Shown piece after piece: positions 34,503-46,252 of a DNA stretch of 64,000 bases. A program made the translations under genes and the position numbers. Numbering within the stretch: the first letter of the stretch is position 1; every line of letters begins with the position of its first letter. The notes below the pieces were generated by a model. It had not been told where the DNA came from. It was given only the letters and a program-made list of their open reading frames with translations, and did no database searches. Location: positions 1 to 64,000 of the forward strand of contig JADJYG010000021.1 in the NCBI GenBank assembly GCA_016719895.1, in the 5' to 3' direction. The stretch is from Saprospirales bacterium. Lineage in GTDB: Bacteria > Bacteroidota > Bacteroidia > Chitinophagales > Saprospiraceae.

Positions 34503-34521
34503 ATTCTGCTACAAGATTTCT

Positions 34522-37500
34522 TCATTTCAAAAAACTCCCCCGGTATCCCGACGGCGACATCCCGAACGCCCGCGTAAACGCATGCGTCAAATGCGCCGGC
34601 GCACTGAACCCGCAGGCGTAGGCGATTTCCGAAATGCTTAGCCCGGTTTCGGCGAGCATCGCCCGGGCGCGGCCCAGGCGGTAGTTGCGGATGAAGGCGT
34701 TGGGCGCCTGCCCGGTGAGGGCGCGGAGTTTTCGAAAAAGCTGGGGCTGCTGCATGCCCACCGCGCGGGCGAGGGCCGACACCTGGAAACGGTGGTCGTC
34801 GAGGTTCTGGTCCAGCGCCGCGCACAGTTTTTGCACAAAAATGTTTTCTAATTGGGCCCCCGCCGGCGCTGCGGGCGTCGCTTGACCGGCGAACAGGTTC
34901 CGGTAATACGCCTGCAAATGCCGGCGCAGTTCCAGGAGTTTGCGCACCCGGACGAGCAATTCCTCCTCGTCGAAGGGTTTGAACAGGTAGGCGTCGGCTC
35001 CTTGCTCCAGCCCTTGCAGCCTGGAGGATTGGTCGGCTTTGGCGGTGACTAGAATGACGGGGATGTGGCTGGTGCGCTCGTCGTTTTTCAAGGTGCGGCA
35101 GAGTGCATAACCGTCCATTGCGGGCAGTATCACATCAGAAATAACGAGGTCGGGAATAGTTTCCTGAGCCAGTTCCAGGCCCCGCCGGCCGTCGGTTGCC
35201 AGCGCTGTTTCGGCCGCCGGCCCCAGACAGGAAGCGATGTAACGGGCCGTGTCGGGGTGGTCTTCCACGAGGAGGATACGCAGCTTCGGTCCCAACATCT
35301 GGGCATTGGAAATTCCGTGTTGGTTAATCGAAAGTTTAAAATATCCAATATCCAACACGGAATTTCCAAGGTCCAAATATCTCTCCGGGGCCGCAAACTC
35401 CACCGTAAATGCACTCCCTGCACCCAGCGTGCTCTCCACCGCAATCCTTCCGCCCAGCAACTCCACCAGTTCTTTGGTGAGTGCCAGACCGATACCGGTT
35501 CCGCCAGTTTGATCGGTTTCCACATCGCCGGCGCGGTAAAAGCAGTCGAACAGGAACGGCAGTTTTCCCGCCGGAATACCAGGGCCGTTGTCGCGTACGG
35601 TCAGGCGCAGGCGTTCGCCGTACTCCAGCCGAAGGCTGACACGACCGCCGCTATGCTCCGGGGTGAATTTCAAGGCGTTGGACAGGAGGTTGGCGACGAT
35701 GGTTTGCCATTTTTCCTTGTCGAAATCCAACACGAGCGTTTCCACCGCGGTTTCGAATTTCAACTCGATGCTGCGGCTTTCTGCATAGATGTGAAACGAC
35801 TCCACGAGGTAGCGCAAAAACGGAACCAAGTCGGCCCGGCTGAGCGCAGGTTGGAGCATGCCGGCTTCGAGTTTGCTGAGTTGCAGGATCTGGTCGATCA
35901 GTTGCAGCAGACGCTCGGCGTTGCGTTTGACGGGACGCAATTCGCCGGGCTGCAACGCCCGCACCTTATTCAACGCGCTCGTAACCGGACCCAAGATGAG
36001 CGTTAGCGGCGTGCGGAATTCGTGAGTGATATTGGTGAAAAAGCGGGTTTTAAAGCGGTCCAGTTCGAGCAGGCGCCGGGCTTCCGCGCGGACTAGTTTT
36101 TGCCGCAGGCGAAAACGGAAAACCAGTTGAAGTAGCCTGGCGCCGGACAATACATACAGCAAAATGGCCCACCAGGCAGCCCACCAGGGCGGCAACACCT
36201 GCAGGTGAACGCTCAGGGTTTGGGCCGGGCCCGAACAAACGCCGTCGCTGTTGCAGGCCTGCACCTGAAAAAGATAACTGCCCGGCGGGAGGTTGGTGAA
36301 TGTAGCTTTGCGGTCGGTGCTGAGATCGAACCAGTTATCCTGAAAACCCAGCAGGCGATACCTGTAGCGAATGTGCTTGGGCTCGAGAAAATGCAGGGCG
36401 GCAAATTCGAAACTCAGGATACGCGCTGAAGCGTAGGGCAGGCGGATGGTGTCGGTCCGGTCGGGCGCCCGTCCGAGGTCGAAGGAGCGGTCGAGCACTT
36501 TGAAATCGATGAGCACGACTTTGGGCGGCGTCGTGTCGTGCCAGATGGAATCGGGCTGGAAACCATAAATGCCGTTGTTGCCGTGCAGGAGTACGCGGCC
36601 GTCGCGACAAACGGTGGCGCCCACCGTGTTCATCTCGCCCATGTCGGCGCTGACGGGGTAAATCCGGAACGCACCGGTGCGGGGTTCGTAGCGGGTGACG
36701 CTCGTCAGGCCTTTGAGCCAGAGACAGCCGGCGGCGTCGCAGGCGATGCCCATGAGTTCGGTTTCGGCCTGTCCGTCGCTGGCAGTCAGCAGTTTGAAAT
36801 CGAGGGTTTTCGGGTCCAGTTTGCCCAGGCCCTGGGCGGAAGCGATCCAGATCGATCCATCGGGCGTTTGGGCGAAGCCGCGGATGAGCATATCGGCGCG
36901 ACGGCCGGGCAGCCGGGCGGAAAGGTCAAGAACCGCAAAGCGACCCGCCGTTTTGTCGAAATAGCCCAGCCGGCTGGTAAAATAGTCGTCTAGTTGCAGC
37001 CATATCCGGTCGTCGGTTTGCAGGGCGTGGTAAATATTGTTGGAAACCAGTGCGGGGTCGGATTGTTTCGGGTAATACCAGGTTCGTGTGTGGCTGTGCT
37101 TGTCCAGCTTGCACAGCCCTTTTTCCGTACCGAGCCAGAGGAAGCGCTTGTCGGCGCGGTCTTCTTCGATAAAATGTATGCTGCAGTGATCGAGGGTGTC
37201 GCCCAGAGCCAGGCGCCGCGGGCGGGCGTCGGGGGGCGAGCAGACGAAAATCCCGTGTTTCCGATCGGACCCGTAGTCGTTGCTAGCGATCCACAGCCGG
37301 CCTTCCGAGTCGCTGTGAAACGTTCCGATGCGGATATCGGTCTGCTTGCCGGGCTGGAAAAACACCTGGCAGGCCGGGGCGCCCAGTTTTTCGGCGTGGT
37401 ACAGGCGTTTGTCGTAGCTGCTGAACCACCAGCCGCCACGGCGGTCTTCGTGCGTGCGGTAGATGTAGTTTTTTACCAGATGCCGCCCCGCGAACTGTTG

Positions 37501-38568
37501 GTAAAACGGAAATCGCATTGCCCTTCGGTTCAGTTGGTACAGCCCGTTGGAGGTGCCGATCCAGATGTTGTCGAAGCGATCGGCAAACGCGAAATGGATG
37601 GCGGCATCCTCCATGCCTTCGCCCGAAGAGTAGGGCAGACGGGTGAGCTGGTTCGTTTGCGGCGTATAAAAAAACAGGCCGTTAGCGTAAAACCCAACCC
37701 ACAAATCGGGCTCTAGCCAGAAAATCAGGCGCAGCGTCGAGAATTCATCTCCGGAAAAAACCACGCGGGCAAACTGCTGCCGGTGGGGGTCCCAGGCATA
37801 GGGCTGGTCCTCGGGGAAATACCACAGCAGGTTGGGTAAATCCCGGCTCCAACTTTCGAACGGAACATCGGGGATGCCGGAAAACTGGTCAGGGTGAAAA
37901 ATCAGGGCGGCTTGGTGGTCCGGGTCCAGGTGTACGATGCCGAGGTCCGACCAGGTCCACAGTTTGCCGGAGCGGTCGGTAACGACGGTTCCGGCGCGAA
38001 GCGTCCGCCAATCCCGCTCTTCCCTTCCGGAAATGTACTTGATCGGGGTAAATCGATCGGTTTTCAGGTCTAGAAAGGCGATGCCGCCGGTAGTCGACAC
38101 CCAGATGCGTCCGCCGGAGTCCTGGCTAAGATTCCCAATATAATTTCCGGGCAGGCTGGTTTCGTCGCCTTCGCGGTGAAAATAGCGTTTGAACGCGCCG
38201 GTGTTGGGGTCGTAGCGGTTCAGGCCGCGATTGGTCCCTACCCAGAGGGCGCCGTCGCGGTCTTCGAGCAGGCAGCCCGCCGTCGCGTCGGAGATGGAAG
38301 TGCTGTCGCCCGGTACCGGCCTGAACACCTTGAAGTGGTAGCCGTCATAGCGGGCCAGGCCGTTCATGGTGCCGAACCAGAGAAAGCTAGTGTGGTCTTG
38401 CAGCATGCAAAGTATTTGCCCGCTGGGCAGCCCATGCTCCACGCTGAAATACTCAAAGCGATAACGTTGCTCCTGTGAGAATACAGGGGAAAAAAGAAGG
38501 CATAATAGGCCTGCCACAACAGGCGACAACACCAGGTTCCTGCCCGGAAGGCGTTTGGTTTTCGACAT
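34522..38568 (-). CDS. Hybrid two-component system protein (HTCS): propeller sensor kinase, receiver and AraC regulator
   Basis: This encodes 1348 residues. Signal peptide/first helix 1-31, then a periplasmic double beta-propeller of Reg_prop repeats to about 740 (GLPSGQILCMLQDHTSFLWF; DRDGALWVGTNRGLNRYDPN). A Y_Y_Y domain lies about 750-815 and a second membrane helix around 820 (WWAILLYVLSGARLLQLV). The HisKA domain has the phospho-His in NITHEFRTPLTLILG (about 846) and the HATPase domain has RDNGPGIP and GGTGIGLALTKEL. The receiver has Asp in DLVISDVILPAMDG (about 1146), and a C-terminal AraC HTH covers about 1250-1348. In gut Bacteroidota such proteins sense glycan fragments and switch on utilisation loci. 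No such locus adjoins it here. Confidence 0.95.
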   Translation of the reverse strand: MSKTKRLPGRNLVLSPVVAGLLCLLFSPVFSQEQRYRFEYFSVEHGLPSGQILCMLQDHTSFLWFGTMNGLARYDGYHFKVFRPVPGDSTSISDATAGCLLEDRDGALWVGTNRGLNRYDPNTGAFKRYFHREGDETSLPGNYIGNLSQDSGGRIWVSTTGGIAFLDLKTDRFTPIKYISGREERDWRTLRAGTVVTDRSGKLWTWSDLGIVHLDPDHQAALIFHPDQFSGIPDVPFESWSRDLPNLLWYFPEDQPYAWDPHRQQFARVVFSGDEFSTLRLIFWLEPDLWVGFYANGLFFYTPQTNQLTRLPYSSGEGMEDAAIHFAFADRFDNIWIGTSNGLYQLNRRAMRFPFYQQFAGRHLVKNYIYRTHEDRRGGWWFSSYDKRLYHAEKLGAPACQVFFQPGKQTDIRIGTFHSDSEGRLWIASNDYGSDRKHGIFVCSPPDARPRRLALGDTLDHCSIHFIEEDRADKRFLWLGTEKGLCKLDKHSHTRTWYYPKQSDPALVSNNIYHALQTDDRIWLQLDDYFTSRLGYFDKTAGRFAVLDLSARLPGRRADMLIRGFAQTPDGSIWIASAQGLGKLDPKTLDFKLLTASDGQAETELMGIACDAAGCLWLKGLTSVTRYEPRTGAFRIYPVSADMGEMNTVGATVCRDGRVLLHGNNGIYGFQPDSIWHDTTPPKVVLIDFKVLDRSFDLGRAPDRTDTIRLPYASARILSFEFAALHFLEPKHIRYRYRLLGFQDNWFDLSTDRKATFTNLPPGSYLFQVQACNSDGVCSGPAQTLSVHLQVLPPWWAAWWAILLYVLSGARLLQLVFRFRLRQKLVRAEARRLLELDRFKTRFFTNITHEFRTPLTLILGPVTSALNKVRALQPGELRPVKRNAERLLQLIDQILQLSKLEAGMLQPALSRADLVPFLRYLVESFHIYAESRSIELKFETAVETLVLDFDKEKWQTIVANLLSNALKFTPEHSGGRVSLRLEYGERLRLTVRDNGPGIPAGKLPFLFDCFYRAGDVETDQTGGTGIGLALTKELVELLGGRIAVESTLGAGSAFTVEFAAPERYLDLGNSVLDIGYFKLSINQHGISNAQMLGPKLRILLVEDHPDTARYIASCLGPAAETALATDGRRGLELAQETIPDLVISDVILPAMDGYALCRTLKNDERTSHIPVILVTAKADQSSRLQGLEQGADAYLFKPFDEEELLVRVRKLLELRRHLQAYYRNLFAGQATPAAPAGAQLENIFVQKLCAALDQNLDDHRFQVSALARAVGMQQPQLFRKLRALTGQAPNAFIRNYRLGRARAMLAETGLSISEIAYACGFSAPAHLTHAFTRAFGMSPSGYRGSFLK

Positions 38569-39049
38569 GGCTGTTGGTTTTAGTGTATCGCCCCGAAGGG
38601 TTGCCGATGCTTCCGTGGGATGTACTCCGGAACAAAAGTAAAATTATTCGGGGGCAAAGCCAGCAGCGGGGAGCGGGGTGCAGCCAGGTATCGGGCGCCT
38701 ACATGGCCTGTTTTGCGGTTACCGGAATACCGGAAAAAACAGCGGCCGGTACGCGGATGCGTAAAAAGCGCAAGGATTTTTTGGGCGGGTGCACGATTTG
38801 TGCTAGGGTTTGAATGAAATGTGCACGCCAAGCGCCTGCGAAGGGGGTGGATTTGGGGACCTGTTGCTCATGAACAAAAAGCACGTGAACAGGAATAGAT
38901 ATTTACTTTTTCCGGGTTGCATGTATAACCCTGTTGATCATCGGCCTGCGACCTGCCGCTTAAGCTGGTGCCCATTATCGGACCCTCAGATTTCAAAACC
39001 ACTTTGCGAAGGCTATAAACAGAAGAATTGACAAAAAAGGCGCCTTGAC
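38569..39049. other. Intergenic region between the hybrid sensor and aspS
   Basis: No supported gene. TACTTTTG on the minus strand (38640-38633) could be the -7 box of the hybrid sensor, although the nearest TTTG (38658-38655) is only 14 bases upstream. The second copy of the 30-bp dispersed repeat lies at 38723-38752. The remainder to 39049 shows nothing I can name. Confidence 0.4.
38723..38752. repeat. 30-bp dispersed repeat, copy 2
   Basis: This is identical to 31095-31124 over 30 bp, with unrelated flanks on both sides. It is intergenic. Confidence 0.75.
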
Positions 39050-40834
<1,785 letters not shown>

Positions 40835-40920
40835 GCGTGCGTTGTTAGTGCGTTAAGGCGTAATTCGGGAAAAAAACCGCGCAAAGGTACGGCTTTGCCA
40901 CAAAAAAAGGCTGTTCAAAA

Positions 40921-40956
40921 TAAAAAGACCTTGCAGGCGAAAACGCTGCAAGGTCT
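40921..40956 (-). terminator. Rho-independent terminator of the T9SS cargo gene
   Basis: On the minus strand AGACCTTGCAG pairs with CTGCAAGGTCT around GCGTTTTCGC-type loop bases, followed by TTTTTA (40926-40921). It lies about 45 bases past the stop of the gene ending at 41000. Confidence 0.8.
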
Positions 40957-40999
40957 GGCTGGCCGAGCCGTATGGATAGTTATTCGGGCTACCCGGTCT

Positions 41000-43511
41000 T
41001 TATCGTTGAACGGCAAATTTCAGGACTTCTTGCCCTTCCGGCGTGCGTACCACCGCCTGGTAAAGACCCACAGGCCAATGCCGCAACAGCACGGCTGCAC
41101 TCCAGTTTTCGGCGTTTTTCTCGCTGTTGAAGGCGGTCATCTGCCGGCCCTGCAAATCGAACACCTGCACCCACACAGGCCCGCGGTACGGCGACGCCAG
41201 TTGGATGTGCGTTTCGTCCGATGCCGGGTTCGGCGCCAGGGCGAGCGCTCCCACCAGGTCCGGTTCGCCAGCCGCCACGGTTACGCGTTTTACTTTGACC
41301 ACCCAGGCGTCCTGCAGCGCGGTACCGGGGTCGATGGTAGCGCAAAAAATGATATTGCCGTCGGCGGCCAGGTCGGCATTCCCGCTAACGGGGCGGGTGG
41401 CATCGTTGCCGAAGCCCTGGTGGGCCAGCGGGTTGCCGGCAGCATCCAGCCAGCTGACGCTGACGCGCTGGCGGAAAAAAGCGCTGATCAGGTCAACGTT
41501 GGCGGGCGGTTCCAGAAAAACGCCGGTCATGCACACGCCGCCGCCCGGGGTGGGCAGGGCCGTTGTAGCGAACCAAAAGCTGTTGGCGCCCTTGTTGAAT
41601 GTTTTGTGCCAGAACAGGGCGCCGTCGGTTGCACTGGCCTTGAGGGCCAGGGCATCTATTTGCGTCTCGCTCGCGTTGCCGGCGGCGCCCACTGCCGCCA
41701 GATAACCGTCCGACGTTTGGGTAATGGAATACAGTATGCCAACCGCCGAAACGGAGTAGGTTTGTTCCCATTGCAGGTTGCCGGCTGCATCTACGCCGAA
41801 CACCCAGGGTTTGCCATTTTTAACACCCGCACAGGCGAAATTGCCGCCGGCAAGCGGCGTCACATCGTTGAGCTGCGTACCGTCGTATTCTTTTGCCCAC
41901 AGGACATTGCCATTCGGAGCCACCCGGACCAGGCTGGGGATAAATTCATCCTCTTCGAGGGTAATGCAGGCGATAAAACCGCCGTCGGCCAGGGGATAGG
42001 CGCGAAAGGACTCGGCATAGTATCCCGAGGTAGCGATGATTTTGTCGAAGAGCAGGACTCCGGCGGGCGATATTTTCAGGAGGTGGTACTCGGGGTCGGA
42101 AAAACTCGACGCGGCCAGCACGATAGCGTTGCCGGCGGCATCCACCTTCACCGAGCCGAGGCGCGCGTTGTTAAACACGCCGGTACCGATGGAGTACAGT
42201 TTCTCCCACAGCACGGCCCCCTGCGGATCCGCCTTCAGCACCCAGACGGCGGCGTCGCCGAGGGTATCCAGGCGGGTGCCCACGAGCACAAAGCCGCCGT
42301 CGGTCGTGCCGGCAACCGCGTCGCCGGTTTCGTCTTCGTTCGGCGCGAAGTTGCCGAACGATTGCTGCCAAAGGAGCGCCGGCGTGCCTGCAACGCTTAT
42401 TCGTGCAGCGGAATACGTATCCTGGTCGCCGGGAGCGTTTCCGTACAAGTACACCCGCTGAGCGCCCGGCATAAGGTACCGGATATCGAAGGAGGGAGCC
42501 AGCGGAAAGAACAAAACGCCCACCGAATCCAGCGTTGCGCCATCGGCGGACAGTTCTTTATAAACATAAGGAAAAGAATGGGACACCACGCCGATCGTAC
42601 CGTTTGCATAGGGCTGCACGGCAGCGCCCCTCGGTGTAGGTGGAGCGCAGGCGTTTGCTCCACAGCACCGCCGCGTTGCCATTGGCCCGATGTACGAGGT
42701 GGGCGCCGGCTTCTGTCTGCAGGCAGAACAAAACGCCCGTGCTCGTGGCTTTGAGGTCGAAAAGGTCTGTGATATTCGAGCCGGTGTAAATGCTCATGCT
42801 ACCCACCGACCCCGACCATTGCTGGGCATATGCGGCATTGTATTTTATTGCCCGGACGGAGGTTTGGGAGAAAAAGTCAAAGCCGGCAAATACTACTGCG
42901 GCATATCCGCCGTCGCTCGTTGCGGTGGCTTTGATGTCCACCACTTCGTTGTCGGCGGCGAAACTGGCGGAATGCACGAGGTTACCGGCCGGATCGAAAA
43001 CAGCCTGAAAATGGGCGGCCGAATTATCAGGCATGGTGGTGGACCCCAGCACGGCTATTTGTCCGCCGGCAAGCCGGCAAATAGCCAGGCCGATGTCTGT
43101 TGCCTGGTTTCCGTATGTTTTGTGCCACAGGTAGTTGCCGTTTTCGTCCGTGCGCAGCAACAAGGCATCGTAGCTGCCGTCGGCCGGGTTGAGCACGGCG
43201 CCGGTAGCCCAATAGCCGCCGCCGTCGGCGGAAACAACCCCGGCTGCGGCGCCGGAAGCGAGCTGGCCGTACTCCTGCCGCCAAACTTCGACGCCGCTGG
43301 TGTCCAGTTTCTGGAGAAAGAACTGGAGCGTATGGCCTTGTTCGGTATTGCCGTACAGCACCATGCCGCCATCCGGGGCAAGCGCCGCTCCGCCCGTGTA
43401 CTCGAAGTTGTCGGTATTGATTCCGTAGCGCCGCTCAAACAGGATTTGGGCTTGCAGGGAAATGGTCAGAAAAAAGACCAGGATCGGCAGAAAGCGTTTT
43501 GGCTGGAACAT
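41000..43511 (-). CDS. T9SS cargo protein, beta-propeller-like, with one frameshift
   Basis: Two frames make one protein of about 836 residues. The first starts with a signal peptide (MFQPKRFLPILVFFLTISLQ) and runs to about 42620, reading GNAAVLWSKRLRSTYTEG. The second takes over with AAVQPYANGTIGVVSHSFPY and continues to 41000. The switch lies in GCAGCGCCCCTCGG, at a C-run, and one base is in excess over the whole gene. The body repeats units such as GGYAAVVFAGFDFFSQ, GGFVLVGTRLDTLGD and DGYLAAVGAAGN, typical of delta-60/Kelch-like propellers. The end ALAPNPASDETHIQLASPYR to TAA is a type A T9SS sorting tail. It is probably an intact gene with a sequencing indel. The ligand is unknown. The next cargo gene lies beyond 43665 on the same strand. 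Confidence 0.75.
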
Positions 43512-43580
43512 TTGATTTTAGTTTGGTGAAGCGATTTGAGTGTGCAAGGCATTTTCGGGGAATCGGTTTTTCCCGCAGAA

Positions 43581-43642
43581 CCCGCAGATTTCCGCAGAAA
43601 TGAACACGAAAACCTACTCTATATTCTGCGGAAATCTGCGGG
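43581..43642. repeat. 19-bp inverted repeat between two T9SS cargo genes
   Basis: CCCGCAGATTTCCGCAGAA (43581-43599) is exactly complementary to 43624-43642 around a 24-base loop. A partial third unit (TCCCGCAGAA) lies at 43571-43580. It sits just past the stop of the upstream gene (43665) on the minus strand, so it may act as a transcript end. It is a REP-like sequence. Confidence 0.7.
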
Positions 43643-43664
43643 AAAATACGACGCTACGCACTCC

Positions 43665-45938
43665 CTACAAGACCATCCAGCGCAGGGTTTTAACAGCGCC
43701 GCTGCGCCGGTTTTGTACCGCCACCAAATAAGCGCCGGGGTTCAGGTTTTGCGGCAGCAAACACGTTGCACCGGAAAGGGCCGTTTGTACCCACAGTTCC
43801 CGCCCGGCAGCGTCAAAAACACGCACGTCCAGCGCGCTGCCGTCTGCAGCACTTCCCGCTACGCGAAGCACAGCACGGGCATCCTGCCCGCTTGGGTTAG
43901 GTGCGATGCTGGCCGATATTGCTGCATCAGCGGCTGTTTCCGTACTAACCAACACCCCCACGGTGAACGTAAACACCGATGAACACCCCAGCTGATCGGT
44001 CACGGTCAGCGAATACATCCCCGGCGCCAGGTGGCTCAGGGCCGGCGTTTGCGCACCCGTATTCCAGGCATAGGCATACGGCTGGATACCACCAGGGGCG
44101 GCTGCGACGGTAATCGACCCGTCTGCGGCGCCAGCGGAACTGGCGTTTTGAACTGTGGACGTGACGTCGGGTTTGGACACCCAAACCACTCGGGCAAACA
44201 CCACTGTGTCAATGGCCGGCAATTGTACCGTGGAAAACGTGATCGACAGCGGCGTGTCGGGGTCCTCCGGGTTGGTTACGCTCATCGTGCCACCCGGCGT
44301 ATTGCCGGGTATGTCGAACGCGCCGAAAAAATCGTCGGGCGGAAACGCGTCAGAGTCCCACACCTCCAGCACATAGATTTTCGAGCCGCGCAGGCGGTAG
44401 CTCACCGGCAACTGCGTGGGCGGGTAGTCCTCAATCGGCTGCGAAACGTACACGACCTGGCCCGTTTGGTCCCTGATCCGGATGTACGGATCGGGCTTGT
44501 TGTCGCAAAAGGCGCACTCATTCCAGATTTCCGGCAAGCTGTTGACGCTGAAATAGTCGATCAAAAAATCCGAATTGCCTGCCACGGGGACAACGGCCCG
44601 GAGTTCGATCGTGTGCTGGCCGCCTGTGGCAATCGCGAGCGGGCCGGGGTCTGCTGCGGTGGAGAACAAAACGCTGTCGAGCCGCCAGGCATAGGCGGTA
44701 GCGCCGGCCACTTGGTTGGTCAGGGTGAAAACTGCCGGCGCACAGGCCGTATCCGGGGTGATTTTAAAAGGTTCGGCGGCGAATTTGTTGACGGAAAAGA
44801 AAAACGATTGCAGTTCCGGCGTCACATACCCGCCGACGGCAAACTCCGAACCCTCGGCATTCAACGCGACGGCGGCCGTGGCGAGCTGATCGCCCGACAG
44901 GTATGCCGGCGGGATACTTACCTGGCCCACCACCTGTTTGGTGGCGGGGTCGATGCGGTACAGGAACGACTGTTTCGTCGGTGTCCCGAAAGCATTGGGG
45001 ACCGGGATGTGGGCGAGCGCCAGCAATTTTCCATCTGGCGCGGACCGCAGTTTCAGCCCTTCCTTGTCCACGCCGGGGCGGTCAGTAATAGACACCGTGC
45101 TCTGGTATGCGCCGTCTGACAGGCCATAGCTGTTGACCTGCCAGGTCTTGGCGCCGCTCGACACGAAAGCGGAAGCATAGAGCGTGTTGTTGTGGTAGGC
45201 GAGGTCGTACCAACGGTGGTCGGGCATGACCGGCGACCGGTTTTTCCAGACCACGTCGCCTCCGGCCGTGAAGCGGTACATGGTGAGCGAATCGCCGAAG
45301 GGGTGCTCCAGGTAAGCGGCGAACCCGTCGACAGTGTGGGTGAAACCGATGATCCTTTCGAAGCCGCAGTTGTCGCAGCTGTGATAAATTTTTCGCCAGA
45401 GGGTGTCCAGGTTGGGTTTGAGCCGGAGCAGTGTCAGGTCCTCGAAGTTCCAGCCGGAGTTATCCGCGGTGGCCGCCAGAACCACGGCATCGCCGACGCG
45501 GGCCAGGCGGGGGTCGAAAATGCCCTTCTGCGGAGCCAGGCCGTCATAGATTTTGGACTGGAGCACTTGCAGATCCGGGCTGGTTCTGACGACAAACACT
45601 TTTCGAAGCGTATCGCCGGGCAGGCAGTGATGGCATTCTCCGGCAGCCAGCAGGTTGCCGTCGGCGTCGGTCAGCACCTGGCTGATCGACGAAGTGCCGG
45701 CGATCAGGCCTTCCAGGCTAAGAAACTCGAGGAGCGCCCCGCTGTGGTCCACCGTCATCAGGTAGCCGCGGTCCGCCCAGTCGCCGGCCAGGACCAAGGT
45801 GGAGTCCGGCAGTTTTTCGATAGCCTGGCAGCGGTTGTTCTGGCTGGCGTTGCCGAATAATTTCTGGTACGTTTCCTGGAGGCAGGCATTGGCGGCGGGG
45901 AAAACAAACAAGGCGCAGGTCAGAAATAGTGTTTTCAT
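43665..45938 (-). CDS. T9SS cargo protein with C2-like and SprB-like repeat domains
   Basis: This encodes 757 residues. Signal peptide MKTLFLTCALFVFPAANA (1-18). Residues about 20-390 are propeller-like (EKLPDSTLVLAGDWADRGYL). About 395-470 is an Ig/PKD-like segment. About 480-570 has a C2-like stretch (PDPYIRIRDQTGQVVYVSQP; YVLEVWDSDAFPPDDFFGAF). Near 600-665 is an SprB-type repeat (AYAWNTGAQTPALSHLAPGM; YSLTVTDQLGCSSVFTFTVG). The C-terminal 80 residues (ISASIAPNPSGQDARAVLRV to the end) are a T9SS type A sorting tail. It is exported and probably surface-attached. SprB-like units suggest adhesion or gliding, but that is inference. It shares strand and general layout with the cargo gene at 41000-43511. 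Confidence 0.85.
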   Translation of the reverse strand: MKTLFLTCALFVFPAANACLQETYQKLFGNASQNNRCQAIEKLPDSTLVLAGDWADRGYLMTVDHSGALLEFLSLEGLIAGTSSISQVLTDADGNLLAAGECHHCLPGDTLRKVFVVRTSPDLQVLQSKIYDGLAPQKGIFDPRLARVGDAVVLAATADNSGWNFEDLTLLRLKPNLDTLWRKIYHSCDNCGFERIIGFTHTVDGFAAYLEHPFGDSLTMYRFTAGGDVVWKNRSPVMPDHRWYDLAYHNNTLYASAFVSSGAKTWQVNSYGLSDGAYQSTVSITDRPGVDKEGLKLRSAPDGKLLALAHIPVPNAFGTPTKQSFLYRIDPATKQVVGQVSIPPAYLSGDQLATAAVALNAEGSEFAVGGYVTPELQSFFFSVNKFAAEPFKITPDTACAPAVFTLTNQVAGATAYAWRLDSVLFSTAADPGPLAIATGGQHTIELRAVVPVAGNSDFLIDYFSVNSLPEIWNECAFCDNKPDPYIRIRDQTGQVVYVSQPIEDYPPTQLPVSYRLRGSKIYVLEVWDSDAFPPDDFFGAFDIPGNTPGGTMSVTNPEDPDTPLSITFSTVQLPAIDTVVFARVVWVSKPDVTSTVQNASSAGAADGSITVAAAPGGIQPYAYAWNTGAQTPALSHLAPGMYSLTVTDQLGCSSVFTFTVGVLVSTETAADAAISASIAPNPSGQDARAVLRVAGSAADGSALDVRVFDAAGRELWVQTALSGATCLLPQNLNPGAYLVAVQNRRSGAVKTLRWMVL

Positions 45939-46252
45939 CCTTTTTCATTTTGGTTAAGAAAGACAGTTTGCCCGGGGCTGGCTGCAAATGTCGGCGGGCG
46001 CCGCTGCCGGCTCTACCCCGAAAACCCGGATTTTCGCATTTACCGGAAACCGGCTACCGACTGGAAAATTTGCGCAGCGCATACCGGAAAGTGGGTAAAT
46101 TTATCCCATAGACCCGAGAGTTGCAAGTTCTATACAGGTAGCTATCCGGCAACTTGCCGCCAAATCCCTAACAGCGCCTCTAAAATCGGCAAATTTGTAG
46201 TAATCTTGCACAGGCTTATTTGCCGCCCTGTACGTACTAAATCAAATGACTC
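45939..46252. other. Divergent intergenic region
   Basis: No supported gene. An AAAAAGG ribosome-binding-like sequence precedes the minus-strand cargo gene. On the plus side TAATCTTG (about 46201-46208) is one mismatch from a -7 box for the gene at 46253, without a well-placed -33 box. Confidence 0.3.

Noticed and set aside
38475..38813. 112-codon open frame over the start of the hybrid sensor
   Set aside because: Overlaps the sensor's signal peptide region and the dispersed repeat. Not protein-like.
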